Origin: UBA4479 sp963974935
GTDB lineage: Bacteria > Pseudomonadota > Alphaproteobacteria > Rhodospirillales > Casp-alpha2
Assembly (NCBI GenBank): GCA_963974935.1
Contig: CAXBEV010000004.1
Location: forward strand, 124,001-188,000
DNA: 64,000 nucleotides
Direction of reading: 5' to 3'
Shown here piece by piece: positions 34,076-42,487 of this stretch. Numbering within the stretch: the first letter of the stretch is position 1; every line of letters begins with the position of its first letter. A program made the position numbers and the translations under genes. Below the pieces are notes generated by a model. It saw nothing but the letters and a program-made list of their open reading frames with translations, searched no databases and was not told the DNA's origin.

Positions 34076-34957
34076 TTACAGCACCCGGCCTGCGACAGCG
34101 TCCAACATGGCCACCAAGCCCGGGTCGCGGGCGTCGGGCTGCGTGATGACGGCATGCTCTAAGGCCGTGTGGCAGCCCTGCGAGCAATTTTCGGTGCGAC
34201 CGGCCAAACGGGGCGCGATTTCTTTGACCAAGCTCCGCGCCTTGTCTGCATTGCCCATCAAAACCGCGATGATCGCTTCGACCGAAACGTGGTCGTGATC
34301 GGGGTGCCAGCAATCGAAGTCGGTGACCATGGCGACGGTCGCGTAGCACATCTCGGCCTCGCGGGCGAGTTTGGCTTCGGGCATATTGGTCATGCCGATG
34401 ACGTCACAGCCCCAACTTCGATATAGGTTGGATTCCGCAAGCGTTGAGAACTGCGGGCCTTCCATCGCCAAGTACGTGCCACCCTTGGTGTGGGCGATAT
34501 CGAGCGCAGTCATGCTTTCAGACAGCGCCTCGCCGAGCCGCCCACAGACCGGGTGGCCGAAACCGACGTGCGCCACTAGGCCTGGGCCGAAAAAGCTTTT
34601 CGGGCGCGCAAACGTGCGGTCGATGAACTGATCGACCACCACAAAGTGCCCCGGCGGCAAATCTTCTTTGAGCGAACCGCACGCCGACAACGACAACACC
34701 TCGGTGCAGCCCAAGCGCTTCAAGGCATCGATATTGGCGCGGTAGTTCAAGTCAGACGGTGGAATCCGATGTCCACGCCCGTGGCGCGGTAGGAATGCCA
34801 TCTCGACCCCTGCCAGCCGGCCCCGCAAAATCTCGTCAGAGGGATCACCGAACGGCGTGCGTACCGCTTCCCAGCGCGGTTCTTCCAAGCCTTCGATCTC
34901 GTACAGGCCGCTGCCACCTAAAACACCGATCATTGGCGGGGTCGCGTGATCGCTCAT
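34076..34957 (-). CDS. mtnP: S-methyl-5'-thioadenosine phosphorylase
   Basis: 293 residues of the MTAP/PNP family. GVLGGSGLYEIEG is the phosphate-binding start, LPRHGRGHRIPPSDLNYRANIDALKRLG and LAMEGPQFSTLAESNLYRSWGCDVIGMTNMPEAKLAREAEMCY are the nucleoside site. The enzyme splits methylthioadenosine to adenine and methylthioribose-1-phosphate, the substrate of the next gene product. The ATG overlaps the stop of the dienelactone hydrolase gene (ATGA). Confidence 0.94.
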   Translation of the reverse strand: MSDHATPPMIGVLGGSGLYEIEGLEEPRWEAVRTPFGDPSDEILRGRLAGVEMAFLPRHGRGHRIPPSDLNYRANIDALKRLGCTEVLSLSACGSLKEDLPPGHFVVVDQFIDRTFARPKSFFGPGLVAHVGFGHPVCGRLGEALSESMTALDIAHTKGGTYLAMEGPQFSTLAESNLYRSWGCDVIGMTNMPEAKLAREAEMCYATVAMVTDFDCWHPDHDHVSVEAIIAVLMGNADKARSLVKEIAPRLAGRTENCSQGCHTALEHAVITQPDARDPGLVAMLDAVAGRVL

Positions 34958-35643
34958 ACGCCTTCCCCACGACGCAGCGCGGACTCAAACAATTGCACCG
35001 TCCGCATCCCGGCGATGGCCGTGGCGCGCGGGTCGTAACTTCCCCGCATATCGCAGTTAAAGCCATGCCCGGCCTGATAAATATGCACACCGATGTCGGG
35101 ATGCTTGGCACGCACCAGTTCGACCTGATCCAAGGGAATCGAGCCATCATTATCGCCGAAGTGCAAAATCGCCGGGCATTTCGGCGCCTCGTCCACAACT
35201 TCGTTAATACCGCCACCGTAATAGCCGCTGGCGGCTTGAAAATCTAAACGACAGGCCGCGACATAGGTCACGAAGCCGCCCCAGCAATAACCGACGACAC
35301 CGACCCGTCCAACATCCGCAACCGCGGCGCGTGCAGCATCAACATCGCTGATGACTTTCTCCAGATTTTCGTTGGCAATCGCCTTGAGCGAACGGCCTTT
35401 GTCTACATCGCCAGGACCGTAACCGGCCTCGAACGACGGCGCCCAACGATCATACAATGCCGGCGCGATGGCAGTGTAGCCGACAGCGGCCCAACGCTCG
35501 ACCAAATCGCGGATGTGGGCGTTGACCCCGAAAATTTCCTGCACGACGACAACAGCACCGAACGGCGTGCCCTCAGGTTCCGCTTTATATGCGCTAAAGG
35601 TGTGCCCGTCTGCGGCAGTTAAGGTCAATGTGGTCTGCATCAT
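34954..35643 (-). CDS. Dienelactone hydrolase family protein
   Basis: About 229 residues of the alpha/beta hydrolase type. GVVGYCWGGFVTYVAA carries the nucleophile Cys (GYCWGG). Asp and His complete the triad (FGDNDGSIPLDQVE and YQAGHGFNCD). Such proteins hydrolyse dienelactone, an intermediate of chlorocatechol degradation, though many homologues have unknown substrates. GGAGGAG precedes ATG 35643, a second ATG follows directly. It is the first gene of the mtnP-mtnA operon; its link to methylthioadenosine is unclear. Confidence 0.88.
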   Translation of the reverse strand: MMQTTLTLTAADGHTFSAYKAEPEGTPFGAVVVVQEIFGVNAHIRDLVERWAAVGYTAIAPALYDRWAPSFEAGYGPGDVDKGRSLKAIANENLEKVISDVDAARAAVADVGRVGVVGYCWGGFVTYVAACRLDFQAASGYYGGGINEVVDEAPKCPAILHFGDNDGSIPLDQVELVRAKHPDIGVHIYQAGHGFNCDMRGSYDPRATAIAGMRTVQLFESALRRGEGV

Positions 35644-35832
35644 ATTTTTCTCCTCCAAGGGTGCGGAAAAGTAGCGCAGGCTTTTGCATAGAGCAATCAG
35701 AGACCGGTACTGCCCTCAATAGGAGAATTAATATCGACAATAAACATTAAAATTATTAGTCTTTTGAGAAGCGTTTGATGGGAAATTCAACGCTAGCGCT
35801 GCATGAACATATCAAAGTAGAGAGCACTAAAA

Positions 35833-38115
35833 ATGAAGTTTAGCTGGATAATTTCAGTTGTTGCCTCACTGGCCATTGCAGGATGCCAAACGACAGGCTC
35901 GCAAAGCATTAATTCATCGACCAGCCAGTTTAAGGTCGCCCAAGAGAGCTATTCGCTTTTTTTTGATCAGAAAGACCACCTGAACGAGTTAATCGAAGCG
36001 GAAAACTTCGAAGATGCATCGATTCTCTATGAAGAACAACGTGCATTCTTTGATGCCAACAAGGCTGAAGATGTCGAACTGAACAGCGCGCTTGAGCAGG
36101 TCGTCGAAAAGGTCAGCCGCGTTCTTGAGCCCGGGATTGCGCAAACACGTGCGGACCTAAAAAGCATAACCTGGCCGGCACCCAGTTCCGAATGGGAAAG
36201 CATTCGCGTCAAACTCACCCACGCTGATCGCATTGTCGCCATCACTCCCACCGATGGTGTTTTCGTGAACCCTGCGTACGCGTCAGAAGGGTTGGCTGAG
36301 CTTAAGGCGGAGAAAACCAGCCGCCGCAAAGAAGTTAAAGCGACCGAGGTCGCTGATTTCCTATCGTTTGATCACTTTAGCGGCACGAACTTCTTTCTGA
36401 TCCACCCCGCCCGGACCGGGTCTCGGGCATATTTTGACGCACACCCTGAAACACTAACGTCGTTGCTCACTGGTGCGAAGGCCGATGATATTCTTGCATT
36501 TGGCCGTGCAATGGATCGCGGAACGATATCGGATACCGCATGGGCTGAAATCAGCCGCACCTATGCAGATGCGCGTTTAGGTCAAATTTCACCGAAGAAC
36601 CGATCCATGTCGGATGTCTTACAGGTGATAAACGAAGCACAATCGGTGGGCTTCACGATTGATGCGCTCAGCAGTGTTAAAATCGGCTTCGTCGAAGTCA
36701 CCAGCCGCACGTTGCTCAAGCAAGGCCAAGTTGAATTTCCGGCTGAAATTGAGGTTGATCTTCCCTTCGACATTGCGAAGGCCGAATTAGATCAAGCCTT
36801 CGACACGACATTGGCAAATACGTCGGACTATCTGATCGTATTTGATGTCGCTCTCGCGAAAACGCGCCGCAAAGTCGGGAAAATGAGAAAAGCCCGTTCT
36901 GAATTTGTCGCGGGCTACGACAAGCGACAAAATCCCGAATACATGCGCTTACAAAACGAAGTCACCACAAAACAGATGGAAGTGCAAAACCATGCCATGC
37001 GCGTTAGCTCGGCTAATTCACAGTATTGCGATGGGTTCGCTTGCCTTGGAAAAATTGCGGCGGTGGCTATCGCCGCATCAAATCGTGACGAAGCGCAAGA
37101 GCAACTTCTTGAAACTATGACGGAACTCAATCAAACGCCGATCATGATCGATGTGCCGATCATGCAAAACTACACGTTTAATGTTGGTGTCGTAACGTCA
37201 CAAAAGACCATGACCGTGCACTATTATGTCATCGACAAAGCAAAAAAACGCTACTTCAAATCGACCTTCGATGTCATTGAAAATGAAAAATTCGGCGTCG
37301 CCTATAATGTAAACCCAAATGACCCAAAAAAAACGACTCACATCAGCAGCAATGACACCGAAGAGGATGTCGCCGAATGGGAGGAGAAACCCTCGAGCGT
37401 CAAGTTAAGCCAACTCATTGACCATTATTTGACGAATGAATCAAAATCGAAACCGCTGAAAAGTCTCACCGCCATTCGACGTGAAATGCTGAAAGACCGC
37501 AATACAGCGATTGCGTCATATAAAGAAAACACCTTCGAAGAAAGCACCCAAAACGACCCACGATTTAACAGCGTCGTAGCGATCTACTCGCCGGATGGCG
37601 GGCTGGGCTCGGGCTTCTTCGTCCGTCCCGATGTCGTGATGACGAACTATCATGTGGTCGGCGAAGATGACTTTATGGAACTTAAAATGCACGATGAGCG
37701 CGAAACTTTTGGTAAGGTCATCGCCCGCGATGCGATCCTCGACCTCGCATTGATCAAAGTTCAAAATCGCGGTGTTCCGGTTGCTTTCTTCAAAAACAAC
37801 AAGATCGACCTTGGCAGCACGGTCGAGGTAATCGGGCACCCTCAAGGTTTTGAATTCTCGATTACACGGGGCGTTGTGAGTGCTATACGGAAACAAAAAA
37901 GTGTCGTCCTTGGCGCGGGGTCAGACGTTCTTTTCGTCCAAGTTGATGCCCCGACGAGCCCAGGAAATTCCGGTGGCCCGGTATTTCTAGGCGATCAGGT
38001 CGTCTCCGTCGTATCGTGGATTCGCGTTGATAAAGGTTCACAAAACCTAAACTTCTCGGTTCATCATTCCGAAGCAGAGCGATTCCTCAAAGAAAGCCTC
38101 GGTAGCGGCTCGTAA
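35833..38115 (+). CDS. Large lipoprotein with C-terminal trypsin-like serine protease domain
   Basis: 760 residues. The N-terminus is a lipoprotein signal with lipobox LAIAGC (Cys18). Residues 19 to about 575 match no family I recognise: helical stretches (residues 40-110, 380-470) surround a segment with PFDIAKAELDQAFDTTLANT. Residues 577-755 form a DegP/HtrA-like protease domain with the full triad His607 (NYHVVG), Asp637 (ILDLALI) and Ser713 (PGNSGGP). There is no PDZ domain. Base composition is clearly AT-richer than the neighbours. The stop overlaps the next start (TAATG). Confidence 0.85.
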   Translation: MKFSWIISVVASLAIAGCQTTGSQSINSSTSQFKVAQESYSLFFDQKDHLNELIEAENFEDASILYEEQRAFFDANKAEDVELNSALEQVVEKVSRVLEPGIAQTRADLKSITWPAPSSEWESIRVKLTHADRIVAITPTDGVFVNPAYASEGLAELKAEKTSRRKEVKATEVADFLSFDHFSGTNFFLIHPARTGSRAYFDAHPETLTSLLTGAKADDILAFGRAMDRGTISDTAWAEISRTYADARLGQISPKNRSMSDVLQVINEAQSVGFTIDALSSVKIGFVEVTSRTLLKQGQVEFPAEIEVDLPFDIAKAELDQAFDTTLANTSDYLIVFDVALAKTRRKVGKMRKARSEFVAGYDKRQNPEYMRLQNEVTTKQMEVQNHAMRVSSANSQYCDGFACLGKIAAVAIAASNRDEAQEQLLETMTELNQTPIMIDVPIMQNYTFNVGVVTSQKTMTVHYYVIDKAKKRYFKSTFDVIENEKFGVAYNVNPNDPKKTTHISSNDTEEDVAEWEEKPSSVKLSQLIDHYLTNESKSKPLKSLTAIRREMLKDRNTAIASYKENTFEESTQNDPRFNSVVAIYSPDGGLGSGFFVRPDVVMTNYHVVGEDDFMELKMHDERETFGKVIARDAILDLALIKVQNRGVPVAFFKNNKIDLGSTVEVIGHPQGFEFSITRGVVSAIRKQKSVVLGAGSDVLFVQVDAPTSPGNSGGPVFLGDQVVSVVSWIRVDKGSQNLNFSVHHSEAERFLKESLGSGS

Positions 38116-38132
38116 TGGAGAATATATATATA

Positions 38133-38912
38133 ATGACGTTTATTTCATTCCTTAACACCCAACGAGGCCGTTTTAGTAGCGCCGCGTTAATAGTCGTGCT
38201 GACACTCGTATTGTCTTCTTGCCTCGGTGCACCAACGACTCGTCTCGGGATGGTTAAAAACAATGAAACCGGTTTGATGATCGGCTCTACAATTGAAAAA
38301 TCAATCATCACCGATGCGTCATTTCACAAAAATAAAAAAGTCAAAGTTCGTATCCGCAATACGTCGGGGGATGTTGCATTTGATCTGAATAACTTCCAGT
38401 CGCAAATCGAAAATGCCTATCGCGACATCGGGTATGATCCAACATCGGAAGATGATTTTGGGTTTCTCATCGACGTGAACGTCAAATACAGCGGGCATAT
38501 TCAAACCAACTTAAGTGCTGAATACGGTTTTCTTGGCGGCACTGCAGGAGGGTTGGCTGGGGCAAGTTACGGAAATTCAGGAACGGATGTCGGGATTGGG
38601 ATCGTATCTGGTGCAACGCTTGGCAGCATCATTGGCAGCTTTGTCACCGACGATACCTACATTATTATTTCCGATGTCAGCTATGCGAGCGTGAAGGATT
38701 TGCGCAGCAAGGCTTCAAAATCCATCACATTTAGCCGCAGCACAAACATGCAAGAAGACAAAGAAGAAGATCAGAACAAAAGCAAACGCAGCATCAAAAA
38801 GGTCATTCGGACCGGTGTCGCTGTTTACGCAGGTGGTCGCAACACGCCGCAAAGCGAAATCAGTGGGATGGTGCGCGAACGCATCGCGCGCATCGTCGGC
38901 AACATTATCTGA
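38133..38912 (+). CDS. TraT-like lipoprotein
   Basis: 259 residues from ATG 38133, which has GGAG 10 nt upstream; an in-frame ATG at 38115 overlaps the protease stop and could also be used through coupling. The signal ends with lipobox LSSC (Cys30). VRIRNTSGDVAFDLNNFQSQIENAYRDIGYD and the glycine-rich GFLGGTAGGLAGASYGNSGTDVGIG then GATLGSIIGSF match TraT, the plasmid surface-exclusion and complement-resistance lipoprotein. C-terminal VRERIARIVGNII fits TraT too. There are no transfer genes nearby. It ends 10 bp before the convergent flavin reductase. Confidence 0.82.
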   Translation: MTFISFLNTQRGRFSSAALIVVLTLVLSSCLGAPTTRLGMVKNNETGLMIGSTIEKSIITDASFHKNKKVKVRIRNTSGDVAFDLNNFQSQIENAYRDIGYDPTSEDDFGFLIDVNVKYSGHIQTNLSAEYGFLGGTAGGLAGASYGNSGTDVGIGIVSGATLGSIIGSFVTDDTYIIISDVSYASVKDLRSKASKSITFSRSTNMQEDKEEDQNKSKRSIKKVIRTGVAVYAGGRNTPQSEISGMVRERIARIVGNII

Positions 38913-38921
38913 CGCGTAGCG

Positions 38922-39548
38922 CTACTCCGCTGCGTCCACCGATTTTGGGCGCTTGAGGGTAAACACGCGCTCGACCGCCGTGTAATCCATATAGCCGAGC
39001 CGAGCCAACGGACGGATCAGGGTGAGGTCGATCAGGCCGTCTTTCAGGACATGATCGCGGATATGCACGCCGATTACACGCCCGACGCAGATCGCGTTGC
39101 CGGCGCCACGCCGGTCGACGGGCAGCGTCATGGTATCGAAGTATGTGCATTCCAAATGGATCGGCGCATCTTTGACCCGCATCGGCTTGACCAATGTGCT
39201 GGACTCCATCGCGACGCCGGCGGCAACGGCTTCGTCAACGTCGGGATCATAAGGCGCGCTGGTTTGGTTCATCACGTTTTGCTGATCAAAGCTGACCATG
39301 GAGCAGACGAACTCGCCAGTTTGCTCGGCATTAAAAATGCTATCCTTCGGCGCGTCGGCGGAACGCGCACCCGATGCGAACATCACCATCGGCGGATCGC
39401 CCGCAACGCCGTTGAAAAAAGAGTACGGTGCCAGGTTCGCGACGCCATCCGGGCTGATCGTCGATATCCAACCGATCGGGCGCGGCACGACGCAGCTTTT
39501 AAATGGATCATGCGGCAAGCCGTGCGGCTCGTTGGTTTTCCAAAACAT
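38922..39548 (-). CDS. Flavin reductase-like domain protein
   Basis: 208 residues of the flavin reductase-like family. SCVVPRPIGWISTISPDGVANLAPYSFFNGVAGDPPMVMFASG is the FMN-binding N-terminal region. VCSMVSFDQQNVMNQTSAPY and the later HLECTYFD region complete the fold. Such proteins supply reduced FMN to monooxygenases or act as flavin-dependent oxidoreductases. It is the last gene of a four-gene operon with a CoA ligase. The partner monooxygenase is not in the window. Confidence 0.85.
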   Translation of the reverse strand: MFWKTNEPHGLPHDPFKSCVVPRPIGWISTISPDGVANLAPYSFFNGVAGDPPMVMFASGARSADAPKDSIFNAEQTGEFVCSMVSFDQQNVMNQTSAPYDPDVDEAVAAGVAMESSTLVKPMRVKDAPIHLECTYFDTMTLPVDRRGAGNAICVGRVIGVHIRDHVLKDGLIDLTLIRPLARLGYMDYTAVERVFTLKRPKSVDAAE

Positions 39549-39565
39549 CTTTATGTCCTTCGTAC

Positions 39566-40357
39566 TTATTTTTCGTGAACGGGTGCGGCGCCGACATAGG
39601 GGATCGTCTCTTCAACGGTATCCCAAATATGACGCGCAGTCGGTGTGGTTTGTTCTTCGCGAATGTGTGCGACCAGACCCGCAGCCCGGCTGATCACGGC
39701 AAAGCCCCGCATGATTTCCGGTGCCACGCCGATTTCCAAAAGCACGGCCGCAACGGCGCCCGTGGCATTGATGGTCAGATGCCGCCCAAGCTCGTCATCA
39801 ACCAGCGCCGAGAACCGCTTGAGTGCACCAATGTAGGTGCCGGCCACGCCGCCGTCTTCGATAGCAATCTGGAACAAGCGTTCGCTGCGCGGATCGTCCG
39901 GCTTGTGCAGATGATGCCCAAAGCCCGGCAGGGCACGTTTTTCAACCCGGCACGCTCGGATTTCGGCCCGCGCATTGGTCTCAAAATTCTCAGGATCATC
40001 CAGCAAGCGCGTTAGCAACACCGCGGCATTCTCCATGGTGCCGACGAATTGAGAACCGACGTTGAGCAAGCCTGCGGACACCGCAGCCTGCAACGCCTCA
40101 GGTGCCGAATGATAGGTCAGCCGGGTCGCAATTGCGCTCGGCGTTAGACCATGCTCCATCAGCGTCACCAAGACGGCATCCAAAATCACCACCTCGCCGG
40201 CCTTCGGCGTGCGCCCCATGATGTGACGGAACATCATTTCAGTAAACGAAACCTTGCCCATCAAGTCTGCGACCAAGCCTTCGTCGCGGTAATACAGTTC
40301 TTCGTTGGTGTGCGTCGCCAACCGGGTTGTCGGTGCGTCGCGGTTAGAAGCACTCAT
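39566..40357 (-). CDS. Citryl-CoA lyase / short citrate synthase-like protein
   Basis: 263 residues, much shorter than citrate synthase (about 430). It keeps the catalytic regions of the citrate synthase fold: LMEHGLTPSAIATRLTYHSAPEALQAAVSAGLLNVGSQFVGT, RALPGFGHHLHKPDDPR and GRHLTINATGAVAAVLLEIG. Annotated relatives are called citryl-CoA lyase or 2-methylcitrate synthase-like. The acceptor is unknown. It starts by overlapping the CoA ligase stop (ATGA), and the flavin reductase follows after 17 bp. Confidence 0.8.
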   Translation of the reverse strand: MSASNRDAPTTRLATHTNEELYYRDEGLVADLMGKVSFTEMMFRHIMGRTPKAGEVVILDAVLVTLMEHGLTPSAIATRLTYHSAPEALQAAVSAGLLNVGSQFVGTMENAAVLLTRLLDDPENFETNARAEIRACRVEKRALPGFGHHLHKPDDPRSERLFQIAIEDGGVAGTYIGALKRFSALVDDELGRHLTINATGAVAAVLLEIGVAPEIMRGFAVISRAAGLVAHIREEQTTPTARHIWDTVEETIPYVGAAPVHEK

Positions 40358-41880
40358 GCGGCGGTCTCTCCTTTTGAATCTGCAAACATCACCTTGGCTT
40401 CGCGGCGCAATACTTTGCCGACCGGGCTTCTCGGCAACGCGTCGACGATGTGCACGACCTTTGGCGCTTTCACTGAGTCCAAGCGCGCTTTGACGAACGC
40501 TGCGATCTCGGTCGCGTCGGCGTTACTGCCGGGCCGCACTTCGACGGCGGCCGTCACGGCCTCGCCCCATTTACGGTCGGGGATACCGAACACCACGCAC
40601 TCGCTCACCGCAGGGTGCTGACCAAGCACGGCTTCGACGTCACTCGGATACACATTGAAGCCGCCGGTGATCACCACATCGCGGATCCGGTCTTTGATAT
40701 AGACAAACCCCCGCGCATCGATGATGCCAACGTCGCCCGTATGTAACCAGCCATCGATGATGGTTTCAGCGGTTTTATCGGGCATACCCAGATAGCCGCG
40801 CATCACCAAGTCGCCCTTGAGCACAATCTCGCCGCTTTCGCCGGGGCCTAGAATATTTCCATCCCCGTCCATCACTTCGACGCGGGTGTTGCAGGTGGCC
40901 CGCCCCGTCGACGCCCAGTTTTCAGGGTTTTGCCAATCGGTCGCACGCATACAAATTGCGATCTGCGGCGCCTCAGTCTGGCCAAAGCAGGTTTCCAGCG
41001 CGTTATTAAAAATCTTCATCGCGCGCGGCACTTCGTCTTTGCGGATCGCAGCGCCACCGACAATCAGATGGCGCAGCGAAGAAAAGTCCCGCGCGTCGAT
41101 GCCGGGTTGATCCATCATCATGTAGATCACCGTCGGCGGCAGAAACACGCTGGTGACACGGTCCCGTTCAATCGCGTCAATGATGCTCTCAGGTTTAGGC
41201 GGCCCCATGAACACCTGGGTGCCGCCGACGGCAAACGTCGGCATGATCAAGGTATTGGTGCCGTGGGTCATCGGGGCCGCCAGCAAATTCCGGTCATCTT
41301 GACCGAAGCCGAATTCCAACACCATTGAAGTGATGCACGTGTTCCACACCCGGTACGTCTGCATGCAGCCCTTGGGCTGGCCGCTGGAGCCACCGGTAAA
41401 TTTGATCGCCTGCACGTCATCCAGTGATATGTCGTGACGGACCGGTAAGTGACCGTCGAACTTTTCGATCAACGCCGCAATCGTGGTATCTGATTTATCC
41501 TCAGCACCGGGTTTACCCATTAATCGATGTGCGCTTCTCGCATCTAGCTTGTCGGTGCAGTCCACATCGACCACGACTATCTCCGGCGTCGTGACCTCAC
41601 ATATTCGCTTCAGTTCTTCGTTGCCGTTACGAGGGTTGAGCGGGACCCACGTCTTCCCCGCCGCAAACACCGCCAACCAAGCCAGCAGGTGCTCAACCGT
41701 ATTATACGCGCAGATACCGACCCGACCTTGCGGGGCAGGTGCAATGTCCTGCAACCCGGCTGCCAGCGCATTCACTTGGCGGGCAAGATCGGCGTAACTG
41801 ATTTCGTGATCGCCATCTTTAATGGCGATGCGGTCTGGAAAGCGCACGGCGGCGCGGAGAAAGTGATCAATCGGCAGCAT
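40354..41880 (-). CDS. Acyl-CoA synthetase (AMP-forming)
   Basis: 508 residues of the ANL superfamily. The P-loop-like motif is IKFTGGSSGQPKGCMQTYR, the A5 motif is CFGQTEAPQIAICM, and the A7/A8 part is GWLHTGDVGIIDARGFVYIKDRIRD. The C-terminal catalytic Lys is in SPVGKVLRREA. It activates an organic acid to its acyl-CoA, using ATP. The substrate could be an aromatic or fatty acid and is not inferable. The gene follows the carbonic anhydrase-like gene by 12 bp and precedes the citryl-CoA lyase-like gene. Confidence 0.9.
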   Translation of the reverse strand: MLPIDHFLRAAVRFPDRIAIKDGDHEISYADLARQVNALAAGLQDIAPAPQGRVGICAYNTVEHLLAWLAVFAAGKTWVPLNPRNGNEELKRICEVTTPEIVVVDVDCTDKLDARSAHRLMGKPGAEDKSDTTIAALIEKFDGHLPVRHDISLDDVQAIKFTGGSSGQPKGCMQTYRVWNTCITSMVLEFGFGQDDRNLLAAPMTHGTNTLIMPTFAVGGTQVFMGPPKPESIIDAIERDRVTSVFLPPTVIYMMMDQPGIDARDFSSLRHLIVGGAAIRKDEVPRAMKIFNNALETCFGQTEAPQIAICMRATDWQNPENWASTGRATCNTRVEVMDGDGNILGPGESGEIVLKGDLVMRGYLGMPDKTAETIIDGWLHTGDVGIIDARGFVYIKDRIRDVVITGGFNVYPSDVEAVLGQHPAVSECVVFGIPDRKWGEAVTAAVEVRPGSNADATEIAAFVKARLDSVKAPKVVHIVDALPRSPVGKVLRREAKVMFADSKGETAA

Positions 41881-41892
41881 GAGTACGCGCCC

Positions 41893-42420
41893 TTAAACGC
41901 CGTCTTCGCGCATCTCGGCCTTAAACAGGCGCGCGCGTTTGACGTAGTGCTGTGCACTGTGAAGCAGCTGTTTTTCAGCGGCGGGGCCGACCTCTTTGAT
42001 GACCTTGCCGGGCGCGCCGACGACCAGGGAATTGTCCGGGATCACGGTCCCTTCGGTGACAAGTGCCTTTGCCCCGATAATGCAATTTTTACCGATTTTG
42101 GCGTTATTGAGGATCACAGCCCCGATGCCGATCAGCGAATTGTCGCCGATGGTACATCCATGCAGCATCGCCATATGGCCGATGGTGACGTTGGCACCGA
42201 CGGTGAGCGGGCATCCTTCGTCGGTGTGCAGAACGCTGTTTTCCTGCACGTTCGAGCCCTCGCCGATGATAATCGGGTCGTTATCGCCGCGCAGCACGGC
42301 ACCGAACCAAATACTGGCGCCGGCTTCGAGCGTGACGCGGCCAATCACGTGTGCACCGGGTGCGATCCAATAATCGTCGCCCCGGGTCGTGACCTGTCTG
42401 TCGCCGAGTGTATATTTCAT
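41893..42420 (-). CDS. Gamma carbonic anhydrase family protein
   Basis: About 175 residues with a left-handed beta-helix of hexapeptide repeats (VIGRVTLEAGASIWFGAVLRGDND then IIIGEGSNVQENSVLHTDEG). Putative zinc ligands are the His in VLHTDEG and the GHMAMLHGC motif. Members include gamma-type carbonic anhydrases and inactive relatives, also PaaY-like thioesterases encoded beside CoA-ligase genes. The open frame extends to 42435, but ATG 42420 has GGGAGGGG at good distance. It is the first gene of the operon. Confidence 0.9.
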   Translation of the reverse strand: MKYTLGDRQVTTRGDDYWIAPGAHVIGRVTLEAGASIWFGAVLRGDNDPIIIGEGSNVQENSVLHTDEGCPLTVGANVTIGHMAMLHGCTIGDNSLIGIGAVILNNAKIGKNCIIGAKALVTEGTVIPDNSLVVGAPGKVIKEVGPAAEKQLLHSAQHYVKRARLFKAEMREDGV

Positions 42421-42487
42421 GTGTGCCCCTCCCATGGTTTTGGGGAGTGTCGCACGCTGTCAAGGAAGTGTGAAGTAGCGCTGCAGT

